Assembly (NCBI GenBank): GCA_015654835.1
Contig: JAATGG010000133.1
Coordinates: 1 to 60,001, forward strand
Direction of reading: 5' to 3'
DNA length: 60,001 bases
Source: Terriglobales bacterium
GTDB lineage: Bacteria; Acidobacteriota; Terriglobia; Terriglobales; Acidobacteriaceae
Both the position numbers and the translations under genes were made by a program. Below, one piece after another: positions 51,081-60,001 of the stretch. The notes below the pieces were generated by a model. It saw only the letters and a program-made list of their open reading frames with translations. It was not told the origin of the DNA and made no database searches. Every line of letters begins with the position of its first letter. Position 1 is the first letter of the stretch.

Positions 51081-53708
51081 ATGTTAAACCAAAGGGCCAG
51101 TCGGCTCCTGCTTAGGATCACGACAACAATGCTCTTGCAGATCATCGTTGTCACTCTTCCTATCGGAGATGCACCCACACTCTGTGCACTGCAAGACAAC
51201 TCTCCCCGCAGCGTTGAACTTGGCATTATTGTCGCGCCTACTAGCGAAGAAGCCGAGAAGATTCTCAAAAAGCTCAAAGCGGGAACGGACTTTGGTGTAC
51301 TGGCGAAAGAAAACTCCATCGATACAACAGCGGACGATGGAGGGTATCTAGGACGCTTAAGTCCGGTACAGTTACAACCCGAGTTAAGGGACGCGGTAAG
51401 TACGATCAAGGCTGGTGAAATCACTGGGATTGTTCGTGTGTCAAATGGATTTGCTATTCTGACAATCTTCGCTGCCGCTCCACATACCCAAGAATTGACG
51501 GACCGCAAGCAGCTAAGTTTTCTCATCTCATCGGGCGCTGTGCGTACCAATAACGACGTTGGAGGATTTGGAGAGGCAGATAATGCGTTCTCTGCATTTC
51601 CGAAGCCCGAAGGCTGGAACCGCGATCTTCACCAAATCTGCGAGATTCGCAAACAATCGTATAGAGAAGCAGTCTCTCACATGCAAGATGTTCTCGCCTC
51701 AGGAGAAGCTGAACATGCCGAGCAGAGCCAGCCTATCGGTGTCCTTCGAGCCCACCTCAACATGGCTCAGTTATATGCCTCCGGAGGAGAAGTATATAAG
51801 GCTATCGAACAGCAGAAGCTTGCATACAAGATTGCTCAAGCCAATGCTCCCCAGGCGGTGCCACTTATCGCGCAAATGATAGGGACTGCCTATCTCCATC
51901 TCTCCGAAATGGAAAATGGCGCCTACCGCGGCGCAGACAATATGGATATATTTCCCCCTCTGACAGATGGAACGCATTACGTGAAGCAGGAGGAGTCGAA
52001 ACAGGCAATCAAGTATTTTAGCGAATACCTCGAAAAGCAGCCGGACGACTATCAGGTGCGATGGCTGTTGAATGTCGCATATGCAACCCTGGGCCTCTAT
52101 CCCGGTAAGGTTCCACCCGCGCAACTAATCCCGCTAAGTATCTTTCAGTCGTCACAAGATGTCGGCCGTTTCAAAGACATCGCACCCGCCGCAGGAACCG
52201 ATGCCTTTCTCGAAGCAGGAGGCATCATCGTGGACGACTTCGACCAGGATGGGTGGCTTGATATCGTCGCGTCGAGCATGGACACATGCGACCCGCTCCA
52301 TTTCTACCATAACAATGGTGATGGAACTTTCGCAGATAGAACCGCTCCCGCCGGGCTTTCCGAGCAACTGGGAGGACTCAATCTCATCCAGGTCGACTAT
52401 AACAACGATGGATGTATGGACGTGATGGTTCTCCGTGGCGGATGGGAATTTCCGATGAGGAAATCGTTGCTCCGCAATAACTGTGATGGAACATTTACCG
52501 ATGTAACCGAGCAGAGCGGACTAGGGAAAACTGTTACTTCAACAAATTCCGCAGTCTGGGCGGATATTGACAACGATGGATATCTCGATCTTTTTATAGC
52601 CAACGAAAATTCTCCATCTCAACTATTTCGAAATCGCGGCGATGGCACATTTGAGGATATCTCCCACGCAGCGGGAATCGACCGAACCGAGTTTAGCAAG
52701 GGAATAACTGCAGCGGACTACGACAATGACGGATATGTTGACTTTTACGTGTCGAATCTTAATAGCCCAAACCTTCTTTATCATAACAACCATAACCGCA
52801 CGTTTACAGAGATAGCGAAGCAGGCTGGCGTGCAGGCTCCCGGCACTGGCTTTGCTACATGGTTCTTCGACTACGATAACGACGGCTGGCCAGATCTATT
52901 TGTAACCAGCTATCCCAGTTATTCTCCAGACGAGGTCGTACGTAGTTATATGCATCTTCCGCGTCACGCGGATACCATGAAGCTTTACAGGAATCTCCAC
53001 AACGGCACGTTCCAAGACGTAACCACGGATGTCGGTCTCGACCGGGTATTTATGCCCATGGGCGCCAATTTCGGAGACGTGGATAATGACGGTTTTTTGG
53101 ATATTTATCTCGGTGTCGGACAACCCTCGTTCGGCGCTATATTGCCACATGAATTGTTGAGAAATGATGGAGGTAAGGTCTTTACCGATATCACGGCGTC
53201 CTCGGGTACAGGCGAACTGCACAAAGGACATGGCACCGGCTTTGCCGATCTCTTTCATCGAGGCCATGAGGACATCGTGGCAAATGCAGGGGGTGCAATC
53301 CCTGCCGACAGGCACTCTTTACGCCTGTTTGAAAACCCCGCGAATGACAACGACTGGATTAATTTGCGATTGGTCGGTGTCAAGAGCAACCGCGCCGCAG
53401 TGGGAGCCCGAATCAAGGTCACTATCGAGGATGATCGGGCCGTTACACGATCCATCTACCGTACGGTTGGATACGGCAGTTCCTTCGGCGGAAATCCAAT
53501 GGAACAACACATCGGACTGGGGCATGGAGCACGCATTACGGGGCTCGACATCTGGTGGCCTTCGTCCGATGCGCGACAACATTTTTCCAACGTCGCAATA
53601 AATCAATTCATTCTCATCAAGGAGTTCGCCAATGACTACACCAAGCTTGACAGGCAGCCGGCGCCGATCCGCACCGGCGGAAGTGCTTCCACTGCGGTGG
53701 CCAAGTAA
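51081..53708 (+). CDS. exported parvulin-like / TPR / FG-GAP / UnbV fusion protein
   Basis: An 875-residue protein with a leader (about 1-36, LLLRITTTMLLQIIVVTLP). Residues 45-135 are a parvulin-type domain: AEKILKKLKAGTDFGVLAKE, DDGGYLGRLSPVQLQPEL and FAILTIFA. The two parvulin histidines (HILV and GYHI) are replaced, so isomerase activity is doubtful. Residues 190-350 are helical and TPR-like. From about 365 come six calcium-type loops of the FG-GAP/VCBS kind (DFDQDGWLD, DYNNDGCMD, DIDNDGYLD, DYDNDGYVD, DYDNDGWPD, DVDNDGFLD), then an ASPIC/UnbV-like C-terminus (AVGARIKVTIE, HIGLGHGARITGLDIWWPS). It precedes the cusCBA-type genes by 69 bases on the same strand. The role is unknown; a periplasmic folding or assembly factor is a guess. 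Confidence 0.85.
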   Translation: MLNQRASRLLLRITTTMLLQIIVVTLPIGDAPTLCALQDNSPRSVELGIIVAPTSEEAEKILKKLKAGTDFGVLAKENSIDTTADDGGYLGRLSPVQLQPELRDAVSTIKAGEITGIVRVSNGFAILTIFAAAPHTQELTDRKQLSFLISSGAVRTNNDVGGFGEADNAFSAFPKPEGWNRDLHQICEIRKQSYREAVSHMQDVLASGEAEHAEQSQPIGVLRAHLNMAQLYASGGEVYKAIEQQKLAYKIAQANAPQAVPLIAQMIGTAYLHLSEMENGAYRGADNMDIFPPLTDGTHYVKQEESKQAIKYFSEYLEKQPDDYQVRWLLNVAYATLGLYPGKVPPAQLIPLSIFQSSQDVGRFKDIAPAAGTDAFLEAGGIIVDDFDQDGWLDIVASSMDTCDPLHFYHNNGDGTFADRTAPAGLSEQLGGLNLIQVDYNNDGCMDVMVLRGGWEFPMRKSLLRNNCDGTFTDVTEQSGLGKTVTSTNSAVWADIDNDGYLDLFIANENSPSQLFRNRGDGTFEDISHAAGIDRTEFSKGITAADYDNDGYVDFYVSNLNSPNLLYHNNHNRTFTEIAKQAGVQAPGTGFATWFFDYDNDGWPDLFVTSYPSYSPDEVVRSYMHLPRHADTMKLYRNLHNGTFQDVTTDVGLDRVFMPMGANFGDVDNDGFLDIYLGVGQPSFGAILPHELLRNDGGKVFTDITASSGTGELHKGHGTGFADLFHRGHEDIVANAGGAIPADRHSLRLFENPANDNDWINLRLVGVKSNRAAVGARIKVTIEDDRAVTRSIYRTVGYGSSFGGNPMEQHIGLGHGARITGLDIWWPSSDARQHFSNVAINQFILIKEFANDYTKLDRQPAPIRTGGSASTAVAK

Positions 53709-53777
53709 TTTGCAAACTCCTGTGCAAGCCCATTGTGGCCGGGCCATGCACGCCGCGATGAGAAACGGCAGTCTCAA

Positions 53778-55049
53778 GTGAAAGCAGCATCTTTCATTGC
53801 TCTACTCCTGGCGTTCTCGTACGCGGCATCCGTCTCCGCGCAGGATACCGGCCCGGGACACGGGGCGCCGACACCCCTTTCCGACGCGGTCGCCGAGGCA
53901 GAGAATAACAATGCCCAAATCGCCGCGGCATACCATGCATGGCACGCTTCTGCGCATGTGGTACAGCAGCTTACCGCCTTGTCCGATCTGCAGTTCGCTG
54001 CTGATGGCTCCGGAGCGGCCAATCCAAAATCTCCTGTCGCCGGTCACGGCGGCAGTGACGCAATCTACAACGAGGTCACTGCATCTCAGAAGCTGCCACA
54101 TCCCACAGAAATGCGGCTGAGGGGTGAAGCGGCCCAACGCCAAACGGAAACGCAGCATGCGCGAATCGCCATACTCCGCAGTAACATTGTGGATCAGGTG
54201 AAAACAATCTATCTTCGATTGTCCTATCTCTACCAGATGTACGATCTGGATGACCGAGGAGCAGCCGATCTTGCCGTACTCATCCAGAATGAACTGTCGA
54301 AGTACAGCGTGGGCATGGGAAGCCAGGCCGAGGTGCTGCAGGCTCAACTGGAGCGCATCAAACTGCTGCGCGAGACGACCCTGCATCACGAAGAAGTTGG
54401 TGGACTGCAAGCAACTCTTAAGGCTCTCTTACATCGTCTTCCAGATTCTCCCGATATTATCCCCGAACAAATTTCTGTTACTCCGCTCAAGCGGGCTGCA
54501 GGCGAACTGCTTCTAAAGACTGCGAGCCAGAACCCTACACTAAAGGCGGATGCTAAAACAATCACCGCACAGAGCGCCCAACTAGAGGCGGCCAAAACTG
54601 ACTCCAATCCTGATTTCAATCTCGGCTACACATTCGCCGAGGCTGCCCAGAGCGAGAACGGCGGCTACATCCTGACCTCCAACCTACAGCTTCCAGGCGG
54701 CAAGGGCATCAACGCCGAGGTGGCTGCAACCCGCGAAAAACTCGAAAGCTTGCGTTCCCAGGCCAGCGAAGACCTCTTGCGGCAGCTTGCGGAGGTACAA
54801 AAACAATACGTCATCGTCACAAGCTCCGACGAGCTTATGAGGGAGTGCAAGGAGGGGCTCATCCCCCAGTCCAAAGCTGTCTTTGAGTCCAAGCTGGCAG
54901 GGTACAAATCCGACCGGGAAAAATTCGGTCCCGTCATCGAGGCGTTCGTAGACGAACTCACCTTCGAGAACGATTACTTGCAAGCACTTCTGGATCATGA
55001 AACAGCGTTGGCCCACCTCGAATCTCTGACAGGAGAAAGTTTGCGATGA
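53778..55049 (+). CDS. outer-membrane efflux protein, TolC/CusC family
   Basis: A 423-residue TolC-family protein that forms the outer-membrane duct of the RND pump. A leader (VKAASFIALLLAFSYAASVSA) is followed by two long alpha-helical repeats; YSVGMGSQAEVLQAQLE is the usual helix 3/4 boundary motif and the second repeat ends YKSDREKFGPVIEAF. No lipobox Cys is seen. The start is uncertain: GTG 53778 leads straight into the leader, while TTG 53733 would add 15 residues; neither has a good ribosome site. Its stop overlaps the start of the cusB-like gene in an ATGA. Confidence 0.87.
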   Translation: MKAASFIALLLAFSYAASVSAQDTGPGHGAPTPLSDAVAEAENNNAQIAAAYHAWHASAHVVQQLTALSDLQFAADGSGAANPKSPVAGHGGSDAIYNEVTASQKLPHPTEMRLRGEAAQRQTETQHARIAILRSNIVDQVKTIYLRLSYLYQMYDLDDRGAADLAVLIQNELSKYSVGMGSQAEVLQAQLERIKLLRETTLHHEEVGGLQATLKALLHRLPDSPDIIPEQISVTPLKRAAGELLLKTASQNPTLKADAKTITAQSAQLEAAKTDSNPDFNLGYTFAEAAQSENGGYILTSNLQLPGGKGINAEVAATREKLESLRSQASEDLLRQLAEVQKQYVIVTSSDELMRECKEGLIPQSKAVFESKLAGYKSDREKFGPVIEAFVDELTFENDYLQALLDHETALAHLESLTGESLR

Positions 55050-56617
55050 ACAGAACGATTGTGCGGACATCTTTAGTGTGGATGACGGTCTTCTGCGTGG
55101 TTGCCGGTGTAGTTGCATATCGCAGTCATAACGGACCCAGTGTCAAAGCAAAATCAACTGATATTGTGCCGGTAGCTGTGGGGCCCGCTGTCTCCGCGAT
55201 ATCTGCCGCATCTCCTTCGGTACGTGCTGTGGATACACCTCTAGTCTCCATGCAACTTTCGCCGGAGAAAATGCAAAGCATCGGAGTGAAGACCGGCACA
55301 GTCGAGTATCAGGAACTCACCGACGGGGTGCGCGCTACCGGCACGGTCGATATTGACGAACGGCGGGTCTCCTATGTGCAACTCCGCTTCCCCGGATATA
55401 TTCGGCAGGTATTTACCAATGCGACCTATCTTCTGGTCCACAAGGGGCAGCCGCTCTTTACTGTGTATAGCCCCGACTTGGTACAGACGCAAAAAGAATA
55501 TCTGCTGGCCCAGCAGAATCAATATCTCCTGAGAGGCAGCAGCATTGATGGCGTCAAATCCGGTGCTGCATCGTTAAGCACGGCGGCGGAAGACCGCCTG
55601 CGGCAGTGGGATATTCCTGAAAGTGAGATTGCACAACTTGAGGCTACCGGAAAGCCCACCACGAACGTTACCATCCATGCGCCCACGTCCGGTTACATCA
55701 TCGAGCGCAATGCGCTGCCCAACATGTATGCGGACCAGGCAACACGTCTCTATACCATTGCCGATCTCTCGCAGGTATGGGTAAATGCTCAGATATTCCA
55801 GAACGATATCGGGCGCGTGAAATCTGGAGACCGTGCCGAGGTGACGCTCGATGGCTATCCCGGCCAGACATTTCAGGGCAGGATAGAGAACATCCTTCCA
55901 CAAGTGGACTTGGCGACGCGCACCGTAAAAGTGCGCATCGAAGTCATGAATTCTGGGCAGAAGTTAAAACCGGGCATGTTCGTCAAGGTCGAATTGAAGA
56001 GAAACCTTGGGCGACAACTCGTGGTGCCCACCGACGCCGTATTTCAGTCTGGATTGCGACAGATCGCATTCCTTGACCACGGCAACGGCAATCTGGAACC
56101 AAAAGAAATTTCGGTTGGCGCTCAAGTCGGCAATCTGTTTATTGTGAACAGAGGCTTGGCTCCCCATCAGCGGATTGTAACTTCATCGAATTTCCTGATC
56201 GACTCTGAAAGCCAGTTGCAAGCCGCATCGAGCGCTCCAACGGCGCCCATGCAGATGGCCGCAGCTACATCGGCTCCCGCGACCTCTGAGGTACCGCTCA
56301 AGATTGACTTCGTCACCAACCCCAATCCACCTCACAAGGGTGCAGGCAATCAACTAAGTGTGAAGATTACCCATGCCGATGGAACCCCGGTTACCGGCGC
56401 AGAGGTCAGCGTCGCCTTCTGCATGCCCGCGATGCCGGAGATGGGCATGGGAGCAATCAACACGCCTGCGCATCTGAGCGAGAGCGGCGCAGGCCTCTAC
56501 CGGGGATCGATCACCCTGGTATGCGGCGGGCGATTCCAAGTCACACTTCGCGTAAAGCAGAAAGAAAAGCTGGTGGCAACCCGGCAATTGAGCGTGCAAG
56601 TAGAAGGCGCAATGTAA
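55046..56617 (+). CDS. RND efflux periplasmic adaptor, CusB-like with C-terminal FixH/YtkA-like domain
   Basis: A 523-residue membrane-fusion protein. An N-terminal anchor helix (TSLVWMTVFCVVAGVVAYR) is followed by a linker, then the adaptor core: RVSYVQLRFPGYIRQVF, a barrel-sandwich region with VTIHAPTSGYIIERNALP, the beta-barrel LTIADLSQVWVNAQI-type segment and LKPGMFVKVEL. From about residue 425 an extra domain resembles FixH/YtkA (VSVAFCMPAMPEMGMGA, GLYRGSITLVCGGRFQV) and has a Met-rich loop suited to Cu(I) or Ag(I). It overlaps both neighbours (ATGA with the cusC-like gene, TAATG with the cusA-like gene), so the three are translated together. Confidence 0.92.
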   Translation: MNRTIVRTSLVWMTVFCVVAGVVAYRSHNGPSVKAKSTDIVPVAVGPAVSAISAASPSVRAVDTPLVSMQLSPEKMQSIGVKTGTVEYQELTDGVRATGTVDIDERRVSYVQLRFPGYIRQVFTNATYLLVHKGQPLFTVYSPDLVQTQKEYLLAQQNQYLLRGSSIDGVKSGAASLSTAAEDRLRQWDIPESEIAQLEATGKPTTNVTIHAPTSGYIIERNALPNMYADQATRLYTIADLSQVWVNAQIFQNDIGRVKSGDRAEVTLDGYPGQTFQGRIENILPQVDLATRTVKVRIEVMNSGQKLKPGMFVKVELKRNLGRQLVVPTDAVFQSGLRQIAFLDHGNGNLEPKEISVGAQVGNLFIVNRGLAPHQRIVTSSNFLIDSESQLQAASSAPTAPMQMAAATSAPATSEVPLKIDFVTNPNPPHKGAGNQLSVKITHADGTPVTGAEVSVAFCMPAMPEMGMGAINTPAHLSESGAGLYRGSITLVCGGRFQVTLRVKQKEKLVATRQLSVQVEGAM

Positions 56618-59600
56618 TGCTCTCCCGGATCATTGAACTCTGCGCGCGTAATCGATTTCTCGTCTTTACATCCGTTCTGCTGTTGACTCTGGCTGGCATC
56701 TGGAGCCTTGGTCATATTCCGCTCGATGCATTACCCGATATATCGGACGTGCAGGTGGTGGTGCATACCGCGTGGCAAGGTGCGCCGCCTGATATTATCG
56801 AAGATCAAGTTACTTATCCTATTGTGACTAGTCTGTTGGCTGCGCCGCATGTGAAGGCCGTGCGCGGACAGACGATGTTCGGCGACTCTTATGTATATGT
56901 AATCTTCGAGGATGGAACCGATATCTACTGGGCGCGCTCGCGCGTCCTCGAATATCTGCAGCAGATCGGCGGCCGGCTCCCACAGCAAGTGCATCCCGTC
57001 ATCGGTCCCGATGCGACCGGCGCCGATTGGGTTTATGAATATGCCATCGTAGATAAGAGCCACACACACAGTCTTGCCGATCTGCGCAGTCTTCAGGACT
57101 GGCACCTGCGCTATCAGCTTGAGACTGTACCAGGCGTGGCAGAGATAGCTACCATTGGCGGCTATGTGCGGCAGTATCAGGTTCGTCTCGATCCTCAGAA
57201 GCTTTTGGCCTATAACGTTTCCCTGTCGACAGTGCTTGATCGAGTGAAGGCAAGCACGAACGAAGTAGGCGGGCGCGTGCTCGACCTCAACGGCGCACAG
57301 TACATGATCCGTGGCTTGGGCTATCTCCGTTCCCTCAGCGATCTAGAGTTGGTCGCCATAGGGAGTAAGGATGGAGCGCCCATCCTGCTGCGTGATCTGG
57401 GCGATGTAAGCTTCGGCCCCGACATCCGTGAAGGCGTCGCCGAATGGAATGGCGAGGGTGAAACCGTCGGCGGCATCGTCGTCATGCGTCAGGGAATGAA
57501 TGCCCTGAAAGTAATTGGCGGCGTCGAGAAGAAACTCAAACAACTCGCTCCCTCGCTTCCACCCGGCGTAGAGGTTGTTTCCGGCTATGACCGCTCCAGC
57601 TTGATCCACGCATCGATTTCCACGCTGCAGAGAGATCTATTGGAGGAATCGATCATCGTCAGCCTGGTGATCGTGGTTTTTCTATTCCACTTTCGCTCCG
57701 CGCTGATCGCTATCCTGACGCTGCCCATCGCTGTCTTGATTTCGTTCTTGCCTCTGTACCTGCTCAACGTGAGTTCCAACATTATGTCGCTCGGTGGAAT
57801 GGCCCTTGCGATTGGCGTTCTGGTAGATGCCGCCATCGTCATGGTTGAGAATGGATATCGTCATCTTGCAGAGCGCCAGGAACGTGATTCAAGACAGGTT
57901 TCAAATGCCGAGAGAAGAGATATCCTGATTGGCGCCGCCAGGCAAATCGGCCCTGCGATATTCTTCTCCCTGCTCATTATCGTTGTGTCGTTCCTTCCCG
58001 TCTTTCTATTGGAGGCACAAGAAGGACGGATGTTTCGCCCGTTGGCATGGACCAAGACCATCGCTGTTGGCTGCTCATCCATTCTCGCCATCACGCTCGT
58101 GCCGGCGCTTATGGTGCTCCTGATCCGCGGAAAATTGCGCCCGGAAAGCGCTAATCCGGTTTCCCGTTTCACGCAGGCCCTTTATCTGCCAGTGCTGCGA
58201 TTCTGCCTGCATCATCGTATGCTCACCCTGGTGCTGAATCTCATCTTTCTAGCGGCTACAGCGCCATTGGCATGGAGGCTCGGGAGCCAGTTTATGCCGC
58301 CTCTCTATGAGGGAGCAGCTCTGTACATGCCCACGTCGCTGCCCGGCATTGCCATTGGACAGGCAAAAACATTGTTGCAGTCACAAGATCAGACGCTGCG
58401 CAGCTTTCCTGAGGTAGAACGCGTCTTTGGCACAGTCGGGCGCTCCGACAGCGCGACGGATAACGCGCCTCTGGATATGTTCGATACCACAGTGACACTC
58501 CGGCCGCAAAGTGAGTGGCCCGCCGGAATGACGTATGAGAAACTGACGCAGCAGATGGACCAGAAACTGCAATATCCAGGGATCAGCAATACGTGGACCA
58601 TGCCCGTGGAGAGTCGCCTGGATATGGCGCTGACGGGTATTAAGACGCCCCTCGGGTTGAAGGTACAGGGGCCAAATGTCGATGGAATCGAACAGCTCGC
58701 ATCGAAAATCCAAAACGTGCTGAGTGGCATGTCCCAGGTGCAGTCCGTATTTGCGGAACGTATCTCACAAGGTTTCTACATCAATGTGGAAGTTGACCGC
58801 GCCGAGGCCGCGCGATATGGACTCACTGTAGCCGATATCCAAACGGCTGTTTCTTCTGGGGTCGGAGGTGAAAATATAGTCTCTAACATTGAGGGCCGTG
58901 AGCGCTATCCAATCAACGTTCGCTATGCAAGCGATTTTCGCAACAGTGTCGACCGAATTCGCGGCGTGTTGCTGGCTACGCCATCTGGCGCGCAGGTTCA
59001 GCTCGGACAGGTAGCCAACATTTCATTTGCTCGTGGTCCGGCGATGATTCGCGACGAAGATGGATCGTTGACAGGTTACATCTATATCGATCTGAAGGAC
59101 GCCAACTATGGTGGTTTTGTAAGCCTTGCGAATGAGCAACTGCGTGCGCATCTGCAACTGCCGCAGAACTACTCGTATCAATGGTCAGGCGAATATGAGT
59201 TTCAACTGCGCGCGAAACAACGATTGAAAATCATTCTGCCGGTAGTCTTCCTGGTCATCTTTCTGCTGCTCTATCTCATCTTCCATTCGATCAAAGAGGC
59301 TACGATTCTCATCTTCCCCACGTTGTACGCGATGACCGGTGGGCTATTGCTGCAGTGGTTGCTGCACTATAACTTCAGTGTCGCCGTATGGGTGGGCTAT
59401 ATTGCGTTGTTCGGCATTGCGGTCGAAACTGGCGTAGTGATGGTGGTCTATCTGCATGAAGCCTTTGAACGACACTCAGCAAATGGAAACACCATGACAC
59501 CTGAGGAAATGGAGGCCGCCGTTATTGAGGGTGCAGTGCAACGGCTCCGCCCCAAACTCATGACGGTGACCGCCGTACTGGCCAGCCTCGCTCCAATTCT

Positions 59601-59742
59601 CTGGGCCTCCGGCATTGGCTCCGATGTCATGAAACCCATCGCTGCACCAATTGTGGGCGGCATGATTACTTCAACCATTCACGTTCTTATTCTGGTTCCC
59701 GTCTTTTTCGCTATGATGAAGGAACGTTCGCTGCGGAAGTAA
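56617..59742 (+). CDS. heavy-metal RND efflux transporter, CusA/CzcA family
   Basis: A 1041-residue inner-membrane pump with 12 helices and two periplasmic porter loops. It begins MLSRIIELCARNRFLVF at the TAATG overlap with the cusB-like gene. Proton-relay residues stand at Asp404 (LVDAAIVMVEN), Glu937 (GIAVETGVVMVVYL) and Lys980 (LRPKLMTVTAV), the positions used by CusA. The porter loop keeps methionines in SRLDMALTGIKTP and RGPAMIRDE, which favours Cu(I)/Ag(I) over Zn/Co/Cd, but the metal is not proven. Together with the two preceding genes it forms a complete tripartite pump from cytosol/periplasm to outside. Confidence 0.94.
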   Translation: MLSRIIELCARNRFLVFTSVLLLTLAGIWSLGHIPLDALPDISDVQVVVHTAWQGAPPDIIEDQVTYPIVTSLLAAPHVKAVRGQTMFGDSYVYVIFEDGTDIYWARSRVLEYLQQIGGRLPQQVHPVIGPDATGADWVYEYAIVDKSHTHSLADLRSLQDWHLRYQLETVPGVAEIATIGGYVRQYQVRLDPQKLLAYNVSLSTVLDRVKASTNEVGGRVLDLNGAQYMIRGLGYLRSLSDLELVAIGSKDGAPILLRDLGDVSFGPDIREGVAEWNGEGETVGGIVVMRQGMNALKVIGGVEKKLKQLAPSLPPGVEVVSGYDRSSLIHASISTLQRDLLEESIIVSLVIVVFLFHFRSALIAILTLPIAVLISFLPLYLLNVSSNIMSLGGMALAIGVLVDAAIVMVENGYRHLAERQERDSRQVSNAERRDILIGAARQIGPAIFFSLLIIVVSFLPVFLLEAQEGRMFRPLAWTKTIAVGCSSILAITLVPALMVLLIRGKLRPESANPVSRFTQALYLPVLRFCLHHRMLTLVLNLIFLAATAPLAWRLGSQFMPPLYEGAALYMPTSLPGIAIGQAKTLLQSQDQTLRSFPEVERVFGTVGRSDSATDNAPLDMFDTTVTLRPQSEWPAGMTYEKLTQQMDQKLQYPGISNTWTMPVESRLDMALTGIKTPLGLKVQGPNVDGIEQLASKIQNVLSGMSQVQSVFAERISQGFYINVEVDRAEAARYGLTVADIQTAVSSGVGGENIVSNIEGRERYPINVRYASDFRNSVDRIRGVLLATPSGAQVQLGQVANISFARGPAMIRDEDGSLTGYIYIDLKDANYGGFVSLANEQLRAHLQLPQNYSYQWSGEYEFQLRAKQRLKIILPVVFLVIFLLLYLIFHSIKEATILIFPTLYAMTGGLLLQWLLHYNFSVAVWVGYIALFGIAVETGVVMVVYLHEAFERHSANGNTMTPEEMEAAVIEGAVQRLRPKLMTVTAVLASLAPILWASGIGSDVMKPIAAPIVGGMITSTIHVLILVPVFFAMMKERSLRK

Positions 59743-60001
59743 TACTGCCCTTAGCCTTGTAGAGCGGCCAATGAATGCCCCGAGCTATAGCATTTGTCCT
59801 GAATGGTTGTTCGTGGATACCAACGGCGCCAGGCAAGCTTCATGCCTGCTTTCGTAATATGTCCAGATTTTATGCGCTTGTTTTTACATCGCTGCGCATG
59901 TCACCCATCTTTGAAGCTTCACGGGCTGGATCTCGCCACACTGCACGCACCTCGGCATCGAACGAAGATCGCCTGCCTTCTGACCAGCATCTTTTCCAGC
60001 G
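59743..60001. other. window end without recognised gene
   Basis: I see no supported frame, terminator or repeat after the cusA-like stop. A later gene of the efflux operon, such as a metal chaperone, could lie beyond the window. Confidence 0.4.

Noticed and set aside
1..60001. CRISPR arrays, intact transposases, integrases, rRNA, restriction or toxin-antitoxin pairs
   Set aside because: No regularly spaced repeats and no protein with the corresponding motifs were found on either strand.

Overview
The window looks like chromosomal DNA from a Gram-negative member of the Acidobacteriota (Terriglobia / Acidobacteriaceae type). This is inferred from gene content: a TonB-dependent receptor with an N-terminal carboxypeptidase-regulatory-like domain, FG-GAP/UnbV proteins, a bactofilin next to a methyltransferase, F0 ATP synthase genes split from F1 and preceded by atpZ and atpI, and a Bacillus-type three-gene succinate dehydrogenase. 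The DNA is GC-rich and most genes are ordinary core genes. No CRISPR array, intact insertion sequence, prophage or rRNA was seen.

Layout. 0.2-5 kb: a small basic protein, a metallo-beta-lactamase-fold hydrolase, a radical SAM protein, a methyltransferase plus bactofilin, and a secreted hypothetical. 4.8-6.8 kb (minus): atpZ-atpI-atpB-atpE, the F0 membrane sector. 7-9.6 kb: lysS and a YmdB-type phosphoesterase. 9.7-13.8 kb (minus): carboxylesterase, lysA, alpha/beta hydrolase and a PspC-domain protein. 14-17.8 kb: TPR protein, hypothetical, pyrF and a LysR regulator. 18.3-28.4 kb is an iron/metal block: a piuC-like hydroxylase with a Fiu-like siderophore receptor, a divergent FTR1-family permease, a Fur-family regulator, a Tat-exported phosphoesterase, and a small His/Cys-containing secreted protein paired with a second TonB-dependent receptor. 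Two inverted repeats lie in the two divergent promoter regions of this block. 28.4-33.5 kb: a pabB-pabC fusion and a large formate dehydrogenase. 33.5-35 kb holds decayed DNA including a frameshifted AraC-type gene.

35-45.3 kb: ilvA/tdcB, tRNA-Leu(GAG)-secG, an MBL hydrolase, an aminotransferase, a HAD hydrolase, a GH8 xylan-type enzyme, rdgB and sdhCAB. 45.3-49.9 kb: glycerol use, with glpF on minus and glpK-glpD on plus with overlapping stop/start codons; glpF follows what looks like a broken outer-membrane porin gene. 49.9-51 kb: a truncated second formate dehydrogenase gene and DNA with nothing recognisable. 51-59.7 kb: a four-gene plus-strand operon in which an 875-residue exported protein (parvulin-like domain, helical/TPR-like region, six FG-GAP loops, UnbV-like tail) precedes a complete CusC-CusB-CusA-type heavy-metal RND efflux system. 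This operon, and the small His/Cys protein beside the TonB receptor, are the least conventional parts of the window. The last 260 bases hold no gene I can support.
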